Origin: CBDCVN01 sp965223045
Lineage (GTDB): Bacteria > Deinococcota > Deinococci > Deinococcales > Trueperaceae
NCBI GenBank assembly: GCA_965223045.1
Contig: CBDCVN010000013.1
Location: 4,588,001-4,652,000 of the forward strand
Reading direction: 5' to 3'
DNA length: 64,000 nt
Of the stretch, positions 41,441 through 51,506 are shown in pieces. A model generated the notes under the pieces. The model did not search any database. It was not told the origin of the DNA and worked only from the letters and a program-made list of their open reading frames with translations. The position numbers and the translations under genes were made by a program. Position 1 is the first letter of the stretch. Each line of letters opens with the position of its first letter.

Positions 41441-44400
41441 ATGGATATTAATGTAGCTAATAGCTGTTTAAAGAAAAACATAAAAATAAGACCTTGGTTG
41501 TTAGTGAGTGTGTTAACAATACTTTTTTTTGGTTTTTTGCAGATTGGCTTTACATTTGCCCAACCCGCAGCTTGTACTGAAAACCCGACCGAAAAGGGTG
41601 ATCCCTCTCGCTGTCAAAGCTCAAAGGAAGTTTTAGGCTGGGCAGACACTCATGCACATCCATTTGCAAATCTTGCGTTTGGAGGATGGTTTATAACTGG
41701 ATCTCCTTATAATCACACCAATGATCCAAGTGCAGTAAATAGTTCAGACCCATCAAAAGCTTTGGCTCCAGCTTACAAGCCAACATTTTGGCCACTGAAC
41801 TGGGATCCAGCATCATGGATTGCAGGAGCAATTGCTTGGATAGGCATGGGAGAACCTTGGGCAAATGGAGTAAATCATCAAGGTTGGCCAAAACTTGATC
41901 ACTGGCCTTTATATAATTCTGCTATGTTTCAAAAAATCTATGTAGACTGGTTAAAGCGAAGCTATGACTATGGGTTAAGACTTGTCGTTTTTCATCCTGT
42001 AAACAATGAAGCATTATGTATAATGATTCCCCACGACCCCAATCTACCATCAGATGCCTGTAAAGATATGGTTACAGGTGAATGGCAACTTAAAGCCATG
42101 AAGAATTTTGTAAATCAGATCCCTTGGATGGAAATCGCATACACTCCACAGGATGCACGCAGGATTATTGGTCAGGAGAATAAGCTTGCTGTGGTACTTG
42201 GCTATGAAGTTGATTCTATGTTCAATTGTGGTTCGTGGGTAGATGGTCAGTGTAAGACTGAAAAAGAAATAAGATCGCATGTGGACAGGATCTATAATTT
42301 AGGGGTACGGCATTTTTATCCGATTCATCTTTACAATAATGAATTTGGTGGTACAGCATTGTCGAACTCCTTTTTTATTGCCAGCAACGGTACGCTGCGG
42401 AAAGCACCCATTGATATAGGAGCATGTCAGAACCGTAGTAATAATATTTTTGCAGCAGGAACAGATGTGAGTTTTGAATATGCGCCTTTCTGGATACAAA
42501 GATTAATAAATGTATTGGCAGGATTGAGCGCCAATGTAAATGCTTTTACTCCAGTTTTTCAAACTACACCTGCGGTCACCTCAACTGGGCATTGCAATAA
42601 CAAAGGGCTTACTTGGAAAGGGGAAGTATTAATTAAGGCCATTATGAATAAAGGTATGATGCTCGAGGTAGATCATATGTCCGCTAGAATGTTAAAGGAT
42701 GTATGGGATATTGCCCAAAAAGAATCACCTCATAAGTATCGCTATCCAGTAATTGCTGGACATACTCAGATACGTGACCGTAAGTTGCCTAAAGATCGTA
42801 AGGAAAATGATAAGAACATTGAAGCAGTAAGGTTGTTCTTAGAGAACGCTGGCATGGTGGCGCTTAATGCTTTGCCCAGCGAAGTATCTGTTTACAAAGC
42901 TGGTCCAAACGATTTAGTTACTGAAACAATGAAAACTGATAATTATAATGTGTGCAAACCCACATCACGGTCCTATGCTCAAATATTGTTGGAAGGACTA
43001 AACATCCAGCAATTAATCAAGGATTCAAACCATGACATTTATCCGGGGATGATTTCTATGTCTACTGATATGTCAACACCCGGTGGTGGCGGATTAGCAC
43101 CAAGATTAAACTGTGGTGATACTGATTTACTTATGTATGGATCAAACACGGTTTTGTGGCCTAATAGTCCAGAGTTTCAGAAAGTATTGACTCAGTATTC
43201 TATGGCAGGCACTCAAAAAACTTGGGACTATAATAAAGATGGCCTCGCACATTATGGGCTCTTGCCAGATATGATTGCTGATCTCAACCGTATTGGTGTG
43301 AGTCAGAGTACTCTTGATCCATTATTGAATTCGGCTGAAGGCTATATTCAACTTTGGGAGAAATCCTTTGGTGAGGTTAATGTAACACTTGACTATAAGG
43401 TTAGTAACCTTGGTTTGTTGGAACCAGATGAAGCTCGAATGCTTATTGGAACTGGTGGTGTTTATGGTATAACTGCACACTGGCATGAATTATCAATTGA
43501 GGCTGAAAACATTAAAGGGTGGAATAATAGTGAAACAAGTTTTGAGTTGACTAGTATGCCGGGCAATCAGTGTTGGATACCAAGAAAAGTAATAAATTTG
43601 AGCAATATTTTCAAAGTTTATTGTGCAACTTCTACAGTTGAATCTCGCCTTAACAATTATTCTATTGATTTAAAATTTGATGTTTCAGGAAGGGTAAACA
43701 GCGACACTATTAAAAAAACAAAGGAGATTTTAGTTCAGCTTCCACAGCCCTCAGGCCGCTTTGAAGTAACGGACTCTTATTCAGTTGAACAAGCATCATG
43801 TGATTATGGTATATCAAATAACAATAATGAAGATGCTGATTATACCCCTTGGACCACGCCTTGGCAAAATCAAGCAGTGTTGTTTGAATCTCCACATCCT
43901 TATTCCAATAATGCTAGCAGCACGATTTCTACAGTGACTATACCAGGTGCCAGCAAAATACAAGTTCATTTTGAAAGAATTGGTACCCAAAGGCATAAAG
44001 ATTACATTGTCCTGAAAGACGTTGATGGCAATGAATTCACCCGGAGAACAGGGGACTGGACAAATGAATGGTCGCCCATTTTAAATGGGGATACCATTCA
44101 TATTGCTGTTATCTCTGATGAGTCATCAGTTGGGTATGGCTATAAAATTGATCATGTTCAATTTCAAAGAGAAGAGGTCACACCAGGCCTTGTCCTACAA
44201 TCCCAAAGGAGACCTCAAACTTGGCGACATAACCGGGAGGTAAATTTCTATGCAGAGAATTTTGCTGAACCGGCCAAGCTACAAGTAAGTTGGAAAATTT
44301 TTGGTACAGATGGTAACTGGTATCCGGGCAGTACTGCAGACTTTATCAGTCAAAATGGTGACGCCGTTTACAAGCTGAACGTTCCTGTTTGCCCTTGTCA

Positions 44401-45154
44401 ACCACGCATAATACAAATGAAAGTTGCTGACGGAGTAGAAACCCTTTACAAGCAATTTTCCGTAGAGCCAGTTGATATGGAATTGCAAATAACGAAAAAA
44501 CTGGAAAGGGAAAATGGTGATGAGTATAACTTAGAGAATGCAGTGATGTACGGTGATACTGTCAATGCTGAAGTATTAGTGTTAGGGGTGGATGCTAGGT
44601 TTAGACATGACCCCAGTGATCAGAACACTTGGGCACCAATCCCACTCGATCAACTACAGCTAGCCTGGGATTTACGCTGGGACGGAAAAACACTTATAGA
44701 GTCAACCCCAATTCCCATTGACAATATTTTAAGTATTGATGACAACCAGATAATAAAAATCTTTATGGGGGATTATATTAATCCTGAAACTGAACCACCG
44801 ATTATTGATATTGGTGTATTACCTGAGGAAGGGGGTCCTATAGAACTAGAGGATCCAGTAGTTATTGATGTGTTACCTCATGAAGGTAGTATTTCTGTTG
44901 ACTCGGAGTTAATGTCAAAACCTCCAATTTTTTTGATAAAGGAATATAGTGCTCCAAAGCTCCTCAACGTATATGTTAACCTGAGAGCAAGCCTGATTAC
45001 TCCAGATGGTTCACAAGCATCCTGTAATGTAGTGCAGAGGTGTACTACTAATGCATTTGATGGATCATTTGACGATAATCTTTTAAGAGAAAATGACCAT
45101 TTGTGCCTTGATCTAACAAAAGACATGGTTAGAATGAATATAGTTAATCCGTAA
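41441..45154 (+). CDS. Exported M19-like (renal dipeptidase-type) metallohydrolase, multidomain
   Basis: 1237 residues. An N-terminal hydrophobic segment (about 18-40, ending FAQP) suggests export. The amidohydrolase-type core (about 60-680) opens with ADTHAHPFANLAFGG (metal His71 and His73). It continues with LGYEVDSMFNC (a Glu ligand), GVRHFYPIHLYNNEFGG, MMLEVDHMSARML and PVIAGHTQIR, which parallel the ordered metal sites of M19 dipeptidases. The last ~550 residues are beta-rich and unassigned. Codon choice and the single CTCGAG in 3.7 kb differ from its surroundings, which may mean transfer. It follows site A. A natural substrate cannot be named. Confidence 0.65.
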   Translation: MDINVANSCLKKNIKIRPWLLVSVLTILFFGFLQIGFTFAQPAACTENPTEKGDPSRCQSSKEVLGWADTHAHPFANLAFGGWFITGSPYNHTNDPSAVNSSDPSKALAPAYKPTFWPLNWDPASWIAGAIAWIGMGEPWANGVNHQGWPKLDHWPLYNSAMFQKIYVDWLKRSYDYGLRLVVFHPVNNEALCIMIPHDPNLPSDACKDMVTGEWQLKAMKNFVNQIPWMEIAYTPQDARRIIGQENKLAVVLGYEVDSMFNCGSWVDGQCKTEKEIRSHVDRIYNLGVRHFYPIHLYNNEFGGTALSNSFFIASNGTLRKAPIDIGACQNRSNNIFAAGTDVSFEYAPFWIQRLINVLAGLSANVNAFTPVFQTTPAVTSTGHCNNKGLTWKGEVLIKAIMNKGMMLEVDHMSARMLKDVWDIAQKESPHKYRYPVIAGHTQIRDRKLPKDRKENDKNIEAVRLFLENAGMVALNALPSEVSVYKAGPNDLVTETMKTDNYNVCKPTSRSYAQILLEGLNIQQLIKDSNHDIYPGMISMSTDMSTPGGGGLAPRLNCGDTDLLMYGSNTVLWPNSPEFQKVLTQYSMAGTQKTWDYNKDGLAHYGLLPDMIADLNRIGVSQSTLDPLLNSAEGYIQLWEKSFGEVNVTLDYKVSNLGLLEPDEARMLIGTGGVYGITAHWHELSIEAENIKGWNNSETSFELTSMPGNQCWIPRKVINLSNIFKVYCATSTVESRLNNYSIDLKFDVSGRVNSDTIKKTKEILVQLPQPSGRFEVTDSYSVEQASCDYGISNNNNEDADYTPWTTPWQNQAVLFESPHPYSNNASSTISTVTIPGASKIQVHFERIGTQRHKDYIVLKDVDGNEFTRRTGDWTNEWSPILNGDTIHIAVISDESSVGYGYKIDHVQFQREEVTPGLVLQSQRRPQTWRHNREVNFYAENFAEPAKLQVSWKIFGTDGNWYPGSTADFISQNGDAVYKLNVPVCPCQPRIIQMKVADGVETLYKQFSVEPVDMELQITKKLERENGDEYNLENAVMYGDTVNAEVLVLGVDARFRHDPSDQNTWAPIPLDQLQLAWDLRWDGKTLIESTPIPIDNILSIDDNQIIKIFMGDYINPETEPPIIDIGVLPEEGGPIELEDPVVIDVLPHEGSISVDSELMSKPPIFLIKEYSAPKLLNVYVNLRASLITPDGSQASCNVVQRCTTNAFDGSFDDNLLRENDHLCLDLTKDMVRMNIVNP

Positions 45155-45173
45155 GCTTTACGAATACTCTTAA

Positions 45174-46109
45174 GTTAATATTGCTGCTACTGCTCTTAAA
45201 ACTATTGCTATTGAAGCAGGTGAGCTAACTTTTGAAATCCATGCCAATGGTTCAACAACTTCAACAACTGGAGAGTTAATTCCTGAGGTAATAGATGAGG
45301 ATTCAACAACAATAGAGGTGCGTACTGATTGCATTGATCCTTTTGATAAAGCACTTTCTCTAGAAGTTGTTGATGATCAGGAAATTCTTGTTACAGGTGA
45401 GGTAACCTCAACAGATGCAGATTACTATCGCTTAGATATACCTACTAATTTAGCAGGGGATATAGTTTACTTTGAATTAGTGGGTAGTGATTTAGAACTA
45501 ACACTTTATGATAACCAAATAACTGCAATGCAAGAAAGTGATGGAGCAGGTTTTTTTGGTTCTATTGGCTTTGGCTTGGGTGGCTCGAGCTTAGCAAATC
45601 AAGCCATAAGAACTGAGATTATTTGCCGTGGCCCCTGCATTATTGTCGAAAAAGCTAAAGAAGAAGTATATTTAAAAATTCGAACTAAAAGTAGATCCAC
45701 TAACTATGAGTTTTATAGCTTTAGTGATGTCTATCAAGATAAGGAGAAACCCAACAATAATGATTGTGGTTTACTAGATACTAGTACTATAATTACTGTA
45801 CCTGTAGATCAAGAGTTTATTGGTGCTTTAGAAACTCTAAAAGACAAAGACTGCTATAAGAGTGTAGCTCTACAAATTACTAGTAATACCACTATAGATG
45901 TTAAAGCAGAAATTTTTGATCTTTCAGGCAAACCTTACCCAAATAAGTCAACTAATACTTTAAAATCAGTTTCAGGAGATATCAATAAGCAAATTTTGAC
46001 TATTGATCCACCACAAGCAGTAATAGTACGTGTTACGGCAGATAGCAAGCGTGCAGCGGCAGCAGGTAATTCACAATACAAACTCTCTTTTGAACCTTTA
46101 GTAAATTAA
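45174..46109 (+). pseudogene. 5'-truncated exported protein with a PPC-like domain
   Basis: The open frame runs back from 46109 to about 45174, just after a stop, without a usable start before GTG 45318. The upstream codons (ATALKTIAIEAGELTFEI) look genuinely coding, so the beginning of the gene has been lost. From about 45390, LVTGEVTSTDADYYRLDIPT and VYFELVGSDLELTLYDN resemble bacterial pre-peptidase C-terminal (PPC) domains of secreted proteins. It may be the tail of a gene whose head was replaced by the metallohydrolase gene ending at 45154. A GTG-started 263-residue product without a signal peptide is the alternative. Confidence 0.5.
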
Positions 46110-46165
46110 TTTTAAATTAAGCTTCTAAATAGACAATTCTCTGTTAGGTAGGTGAGTTTAGGTGA

Positions 46166-46195
46166 TGTCACGCTGATATCACGGCAAGTTATAGT
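46166..46195 (+). promoter_or_regulatory. Candidate SARP operator and promoter, site B
   Basis: TGTCACG at 46166 and TATCACG at 46177, 11 bp apart; TATAGT at 46190-46195 is a -10-like box 6 bases later. No gene starts directly downstream; a second site (C) and a small gene follow within 220 bp. Confidence 0.5.
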
Positions 46196-46347
46196 ATTCA
46201 AAAAAAATTTTGCCCTAAAAGAAAGCTTTTAGTAAAAATATGCCATGCTGAGGCACAATAGTGGCGTAGAATCTCAAGCCACCTTATTCTTTAATTAGGT
46301 AAGGATTTATTTGGATAAGCTGTGTTCGTCACACAAGTCCAACACAA

Positions 46348-46380
46348 TGTCACGCTAAAATCACAGCTAGGTTTTAGATT
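46348..46380 (+). promoter_or_regulatory. Candidate SARP operator and promoter, site C
   Basis: TGTCACG at 46348 and the weaker AATCACA at 46359, 11 bp apart; TAGATT (46375-46380) ends 6 bases before the ATG at 46387. There is no room for a ribosome site, so the transcript would be leaderless, a common arrangement in Deinococcota. Confidence 0.5.
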
Positions 46381-46386
46381 AGTGTT

Positions 46387-46572
46387 ATGTTGCCTAATAA
46401 GCAGAATTGTTTTGTTCTTTGGGTTGAATCCCTTAATGTTGACTTACTTTTTACCCTACAAAATATTCGTACTGGTGAACGCATGAATTTTGATTCTTGG
46501 CAGGAGTTGCAGGACTATATAAGAAGAGTTGCTTTAGATTCAAAAGTGTTAAATAAAGTTCAGAATAACTAA
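46387..46572 (+). CDS. Small protein of unknown function, probably leaderless
   Basis: 61 residues. FTLQNIRTGERMNFDSWQELQDYIRRV resembles small bacterial proteins in which a beta hairpin (L.n..tGer..F.s...L..fl) is followed by a helix; no function is attached to them. It has no ribosome site, but a -10-like box and candidate SARP site C sit directly upstream. Its placement in the chain of SARP-type promoters supports it as a real gene. Confidence 0.55.
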   Translation: MLPNKQNCFVLWVESLNVDLLFTLQNIRTGERMNFDSWQELQDYIRRVALDSKVLNKVQNN

Positions 46573-47123
46573 ACTTTTTTATATTTTGTCCCTACTAGGA
46601 ATTAGGCACGATTATGAAAATAGGTGCTAGGACTTGTCCTATGCAATTATTTGCTCTAAATCTCAAGAAAGTCTTGTTGTTTTATTTTCCGTTGTAAAAA
46701 GTCTTATGATATCTGCTTTAATTCCTAATTCACGGAGAGTAGTTTCGTCACCTCCTAGAAGTGGTAACCAGAGCTTCTCTCTCCAAAGGCTTAAAATTCG
46801 GTGTAACTCACCGTATATGAACTTCAAAAAAACACCAAAAGCTTGATTTTGCTTCCAGTAACTAATATCCTAACATTCTTGGAGTTGGCTGTCAAATCTG
46901 AAATTGATGGTAGGAAGCATCAGAAAGTATTAGATGGTAGCAGATGTTTTGATACTGTTATTAACCCCAAAAACATTTTGCTTAAACCCTAAGCACGTTT
47001 TTGTTTTTTTACTATGCGCTTTGAAAAAAACACTACAATGTCACACCAATGTCACGCTGATGTCACGGCACCTAATTAGCATCTGAGTAAGCAGCGGTTA
47101 AATAAATTATATGGAGGAAGCTA
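46573..47123. other. Gap before the vWD lipoprotein gene
   Basis: About 550 bp. The right end contains operator site D. On the minus strand, 46664-46860 can be read as about 60 residues (SYWKQNQAFGVFLKF ... LGGDETTLRELGIKADIIRL) without a start, which may be a gene relic. The plus-strand frame at 46634-46846 looks like its shadow. Nothing else is recognised. Confidence 0.35.
47039..47078 (+). promoter_or_regulatory. Candidate SARP operator and promoter, site D (three repeats)
   Basis: TGTCACA at 47039, TGTCACG at 47050 and TGTCACG at 47061: three copies at exact 11-bp steps. TAATTA (47073-47078) follows 5 bases after the last. The lipoprotein gene starts at 47124 with GGAGGAAG upstream. This is the strongest of the sites. 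Confidence 0.7.
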
Positions 47124-49169
47124 ATGAAGCTTATTGTTTTGGTCCCGTTTTTAATTGTTATTTTCTCACTGAATGCTTGTAGTGATTCACCTGGTACAGG
47201 CACTAGAGGAACTTCTAAGCCTGATTTAGTAATTACAGGAGCAGAAATTTCTTTAGGAGAAACTTGTCAAGCGGGTAATGTAATTGTTCTAGTAAAAGCT
47301 GTGATTAAGAATCAAGGTGAGGCAACTAGCCTTGCTCGTAGTGATGTTGGTCTTGTGGGAACTAGTGAGGTAACTACTAATTGGGGAAATGGTGTGGGAC
47401 TTCCTGCGCTAGCACCCGGTCAGAGTACAGAGGTGGAGATTCCTGTTTATTACCTTATAGCTGACCCTAGTTTCATGCAGGGTAACCATGATTTTGAAGT
47501 ATTTGTAAATTCAGGAGGTTGGATTGATGAGTCTAACACTAGCAACAACAAGTTCTTCCCCAATTTAAACATCAATGTACCAGCTAATTTTTGCAAGTTT
47601 CCTGTTCAAGGGCGCAGTTGGGGTGATCCACACATAATTACTTTTGATAAACTCAAATATGAATTCCAAACTGTAGGTGAGTTTTGGTTAGTAAAGACGC
47701 CTGAGGAAGACTTCGCAGTGCAAGTTTGTCAACAGCCTTGGCGTGGGTCACAGCGTGTGAGTGTAAATACTTCTGTTGCAGCTTTGCCCTACAATACTTC
47801 TGTTGCAGCTTTGCTATCTGAGCATAGAGTTAATGTTTATCTTAATGTAAAAGAGTCACCTATACGTGTTGATGGTGGTGAGCTTAATATAGAAGATGGT
47901 GGTAGTGTTGAAGTCTCTGAGGGCAATATTATTAGTCGTAAGGGCAATGATTATACTTTGATTTCAGCTAGTGGTGATAGGGTTGTGATTGAGCTAAGAG
48001 GCAGTTATTTAAATGTAAGTGTCCATACCACTCGTTTTGAGGGAGTAACTGGGTTACTGGGTAATGCCAATAGTAACACTACAGATGATATGGCTTTGAG
48101 TAATGGTGAGGTACTTAGTCAGCCTATGAGTTTAGCCACACGCTATAGGGATTTTGCTAATAGCTGGCGTATTACTAGTGGATCACTTTTTATAAAAGAT
48201 AATTTTGAATGCCCAAGCAATGAAGATTTTCCAAAAGGTAAGGATGTTATCTTAGATGAATTAGATAGTGAAGCTAGGCAAAAAGCACAGCTTGCTTGTA
48301 AAGATATCCAAAATAATACTTTGCTTGAAGCTTGTATTATAGACGTAGCTCTAACAGGTGATACTAGTTTTGCTGAAGCTTCTGCCAATGCACCAGTACC
48401 AAATACTGTTTTAGAACTTGCCAAACCTGACTGCGAATTAAAACACCATTGGCAAGGTGAAGACAATGCCTCTGATAGCGTTGGTACAGGACATGGTTCG
48501 CTAATTAATGGGGCAGATTTTGGTCCTGGTGTCTTCCCTAACAGTCGTGCATTTGAACTTGATGGTGTAGATGACTACATCAAGGTTTTGAACAGCAACG
48601 TTTATGACTTTGGCACAACAAGCTTTAGCATCGATTTGTGGATGCAAACTTCCTTTAGCAACATAAGTCAAGGTATCTTCTATAAAGGTAATGGTCCTTT
48701 TAATGCTAGTGGTGAGGGCATTGAGCTACGTACAGCAACTAATCCAAACCAACAATATCACATTGCTGAATTCTCACGCACCGATGGTACCCCGTTTCCT
48801 GCCTGGATTCCTGTTGGAGAGCGTTTGCAATCACGGACACCCCGCGTAAATTACCGCTCCATGACAGCAGGGCAATGGCACTATATCAGTATTACCTATG
48901 ACGTTGTTAGCAAGCTTGGCAGAATGTATGTTGATGGTGTCTTGACCGATGAATCACAGTTCGAGATAGGCTCAGACTACCGTGATCCTGCCTACACATC
49001 TTTGGGACCCAGTGGTCTATTTCAGGATACCTTTGATCTATTTATGGGCAAAGGTGCTGGTACACATTTCAATGGTCTCTTGGACGAAATCAAAGTTCAT
49101 GATTGTGCCCTTAGTGAGCAAGATGTTATCACAAATTATGAAAATGACCTTGCTCTTATAGGGTTTTAG
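47124..49169 (+). CDS. Lipoprotein with CARDB-like, von Willebrand D-type and LamG domains
   Basis: 681 residues. Signal peptide with lipobox SLNAC (lipid Cys19). A CARDB-like beta domain (about 32-150: PDLVITGAEISL ... VKAVIKNQGEA, then FEVFVNSGGWIDESNTSNN) is followed by a vWD-type domain (about 163-350: GRSWGDPHIITFDKLKYEFQ, TGLLGNANSNTTDDM) and a C-terminal concanavalin/LamG domain (about 450-680: FELDGVDDYIKV, IDLWMQT, GRMYVDGVL). Such proteins mediate adhesion at the cell surface. A short tandem duplication inside the vWD domain (NTSVAALPY/NTSVAALLS) looks recent. It follows the three-repeat SARP-type site D. Confidence 0.85.
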   Translation: MKLIVLVPFLIVIFSLNACSDSPGTGTRGTSKPDLVITGAEISLGETCQAGNVIVLVKAVIKNQGEATSLARSDVGLVGTSEVTTNWGNGVGLPALAPGQSTEVEIPVYYLIADPSFMQGNHDFEVFVNSGGWIDESNTSNNKFFPNLNINVPANFCKFPVQGRSWGDPHIITFDKLKYEFQTVGEFWLVKTPEEDFAVQVCQQPWRGSQRVSVNTSVAALPYNTSVAALLSEHRVNVYLNVKESPIRVDGGELNIEDGGSVEVSEGNIISRKGNDYTLISASGDRVVIELRGSYLNVSVHTTRFEGVTGLLGNANSNTTDDMALSNGEVLSQPMSLATRYRDFANSWRITSGSLFIKDNFECPSNEDFPKGKDVILDELDSEARQKAQLACKDIQNNTLLEACIIDVALTGDTSFAEASANAPVPNTVLELAKPDCELKHHWQGEDNASDSVGTGHGSLINGADFGPGVFPNSRAFELDGVDDYIKVLNSNVYDFGTTSFSIDLWMQTSFSNISQGIFYKGNGPFNASGEGIELRTATNPNQQYHIAEFSRTDGTPFPAWIPVGERLQSRTPRVNYRSMTAGQWHYISITYDVVSKLGRMYVDGVLTDESQFEIGSDYRDPAYTSLGPSGLFQDTFDLFMGKGAGTHFNGLLDEIKVHDCALSEQDVITNYENDLALIGF

Positions 49170-49240
49170 TAGGCCTTGGGAAACAATGTTACTTGTGCAC
49201 CTATTAAAATTGTCCCCTTTAATTAAATCAAAATAGCCAC

Positions 49241-49267
49241 AAGTAAGGTGTGCTGCACACCTTACTT
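49241..49267 (+). terminator. Hairpin after the vWD lipoprotein gene
   Basis: AAGTAAGGTGTGC and GCACACCTTACTT are perfect inverse arms (13 bp) around a single T, so the real loop would be about 3-5 bases. It lies 71 bp after the stop and before operator site E. ATTT follows rather than a long U-run. Confidence 0.55.
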
Positions 49268-49362
49268 ATTTGAAGACAAAAACATGAAGATCTAGCTTAA
49301 TACACACACAATTCTTTGAAGTGATTGGAGTTATGGCTTTTCTGAACAGTAAAATTTGATGA

Positions 49363-49391
49363 TGTCACGCTGATGTCACGGCACATAAAAA
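49363..49391 (+). promoter_or_regulatory. Candidate SARP operator and promoter, site E
   Basis: TGTCACG at 49363 and 49374, exact 11-bp period; CATAAA/TAAAAA about 5 bases later is a weak -10. The papain-like lipoprotein gene starts at 49464 with AAGGAG before it. Confidence 0.6.
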
Positions 49392-49463
49392 TAATAAGAA
49401 CGAAAGTTTGTGGTTTTAGCTAGTAATTAGATTTTACTTGCTGAAAGATAAGGAGTATCTATT

Positions 49464-51197
49464 ATGTGGAAAAAGTATTTTGCCATAGTACTGTGCTTGC
49501 TACTGGTAGCTTGCTCAGGAGGGGGTTCAAACAATAATAACAATAATAATAAGCGTTCAGTGGGTTTAGAGCGTTTAAGACTAAAAGATGTACCTATACG
49601 ATCCTACCGTCTTGCCGTACAGCATGTTGTAGCATGGGAGGAAGAGAAGTTCGCCGATGTAAATTTTAAAGACACAGTTAGTCCTTTCTATAGACCAGAT
49701 ATAGAAGGTGTTGCTTACTATGAATTTATGCTCGAGCCCGAAGGTTTCGTTCTAATATCTAGTGGTGAGCATGATTATCCTATAGCACAAGCTCGAGATT
49801 CTGGTCCTACTATAAGTGAACAACTAGAAGCACAAGCTGAAGAAGAAGGTAAAGAAGTTAATAAAATTTATAAGATGGATAGCCTTGCCTATTATGCTGA
49901 AAATTCTGAGGGTGAACTTGTAGCTACCCTTGGCAACTTGCTCTTTAAAATAGAGGGGCTTGAAGCTTGGCCATCTGAAGAAACAGAACCAACTGAAACC
50001 ATAGTTACAATAAATGAGGTACCGGATGAGGAAGATCCTGAAGAAACTGACTTTGAAATTGAGCAAACAGGCCCAGGTAAAACCAATGGTAGGTTTGGCA
50101 ATTGGGGGAGATATGTAGATCTTAAAGAAGGTTATGCCAATTACTATGCGCCACTAATTAATAATCTTAAAGAGGCAGCTAGTGCTTCATGGGAAACTGA
50201 GAGGTTTATAAGTGAATATGGTGAAGGTTTAGTTATTGGCCAAAGGTATCCCTTGCCCCTTCTTTTTAGTGGTGCTGAATTAAGTTTATTTCAGGGACCT
50301 GATGAGGTAGCAATAGTAGATTCTTTCTTTATTAAAATTAATGAAGATGGTAACTCACTTATTTTAGAAGCTCAAGAAGTACCTGATAACATTAATGAAG
50401 CCATAAAATTGGAAATTCAGTATGAGAATGGTCTTAGTGAAAGTTTAAGTTTTGGGGTAGTACCTTCTGAGTTAAGCAATGCTGATTTGGTAACTCAAAA
50501 TCACACACATTGGTCAAGCTGGAGAATTTACTTGGCGGGTTCTCATAGTGACCAACGCATATATAAGCAGTTTGATATTTCGCCCGGTTGCCCTAGTGGT
50601 TGTGGAGCAACGGCATGGGCTATGCTTTTTGGCTGGGCAGATCATCAAGCAGATGGCAATAATAGTTACTGGCAGCCTCGTTGGGGGCTGTATCGTGAAA
50701 ATGGTGGTAAGCGTCCTGCTAAAGATGCTGTAGCACCACGTAGTCAGGACTCGAGCATTGAGACAATTACTAAAGAAATTAGAGGTTATATAGGAAGCTA
50801 CTGTTTTGCTGGATCAGGCCCTACCATCCCTTGGGATATGGCTAGTGTATGGCGTTATATGATTGGACGTTCAGGTACAAGTGTCAAAGTAGGCCATAAT
50901 GGTCTTTGGGGTGGTCATCGAGATGATCATCGTGATCGTGCTATAGCTTCTATCAAAAATCGTCAAACCCCTGCAATTATTGGCACAGGTTGGTTGGCTC
51001 ATTACCCACTGGCCTATGGCTATGCTGAGAGATACCGTTGGGTACAGAGCTTCTGGGGTAACTGGGATAAAAGGTACGAGCGCGAGTTCTTGATAAATCA
51101 AGGCTGGGGTTACTACCGTCGCCTCAGTAATGAAAGAGCTGTATTTTGGGAATGGGTGCCTGCTGGCACATGGTTTGTTGGAGAGATTTACCCCTAG
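49464..51197 (+). CDS. Lipoprotein with a papain-like (C39-type) cysteine peptidase domain
   Basis: 577 residues. Lipobox LLVAC (lipid Cys17), then an Asn-rich tether (NNNNNNN). The middle (about 40-350) is acidic and unassigned. The C-terminal ~210 residues have a papain-type order: SGCGATAWAMLFGWADH with the likely nucleophile Cys near 380, LAHYPLAYGYA with His near 513, and LINQGWG with Asn near 545. Such domains occur in secreted peptidases and in C39-like proteins. It would sit on the outside of the membrane. It follows SARP-type site E. Activity and substrate are inference. Confidence 0.7.
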   Translation: MWKKYFAIVLCLLLVACSGGGSNNNNNNNKRSVGLERLRLKDVPIRSYRLAVQHVVAWEEEKFADVNFKDTVSPFYRPDIEGVAYYEFMLEPEGFVLISSGEHDYPIAQARDSGPTISEQLEAQAEEEGKEVNKIYKMDSLAYYAENSEGELVATLGNLLFKIEGLEAWPSEETEPTETIVTINEVPDEEDPEETDFEIEQTGPGKTNGRFGNWGRYVDLKEGYANYYAPLINNLKEAASASWETERFISEYGEGLVIGQRYPLPLLFSGAELSLFQGPDEVAIVDSFFIKINEDGNSLILEAQEVPDNINEAIKLEIQYENGLSESLSFGVVPSELSNADLVTQNHTHWSSWRIYLAGSHSDQRIYKQFDISPGCPSGCGATAWAMLFGWADHQADGNNSYWQPRWGLYRENGGKRPAKDAVAPRSQDSSIETITKEIRGYIGSYCFAGSGPTIPWDMASVWRYMIGRSGTSVKVGHNGLWGGHRDDHRDRAIASIKNRQTPAIIGTGWLAHYPLAYGYAERYRWVQSFWGNWDKRYEREFLINQGWGYYRRLSNERAVFWEWVPAGTWFVGEIYP

Positions 51198-51506
51198 AGT
51201 AACCAAAACCATTTTCTTAGTGTACTTTAAACGGCTAGGAGTTAGACATTTTGAAACAAACCTAAAGCTCTATCAACTTATTCCCAAGCTCTGCTTGGGA
51301 ATAGATACTTTGAACGCTCGGCGTCCTCTTTCGTGGTTTCTAGACATGTGAGCATATCATAAAATTCTCAAAATTAACCCGTTTTCAGTATATTATAAAA
51401 GGTCATCCTTTGTAGATGCCCTGCTATACTAATGATTCTCTACAGGTGCGATGGCTATAGATAGTCAGAGAACTGAGTTACACAAAAGTTTATGTAAGGA
51501 TTTAGT
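51198..51506. other. Gap with a 25-bp palindrome before the Ig-repeat gene
   Basis: Holds the perfect hairpin TATTCCCAAGC-TCT-GCTTGGGAATA at 51279-51303, of a type that recurs as a REP-like repeat in other bacteria and could also terminate the upstream gene. Weak sequence with no SARP-type repeat precedes the ATG at 51507; GTAAGGA serves as ribosome site. Confidence 0.45.

Noticed and set aside
46634..46846. 70-codon + frame before the vWD lipoprotein
   Set aside because: Low-complexity translation; the opposite strand reads better as a gene relic, and neither has a start signal.
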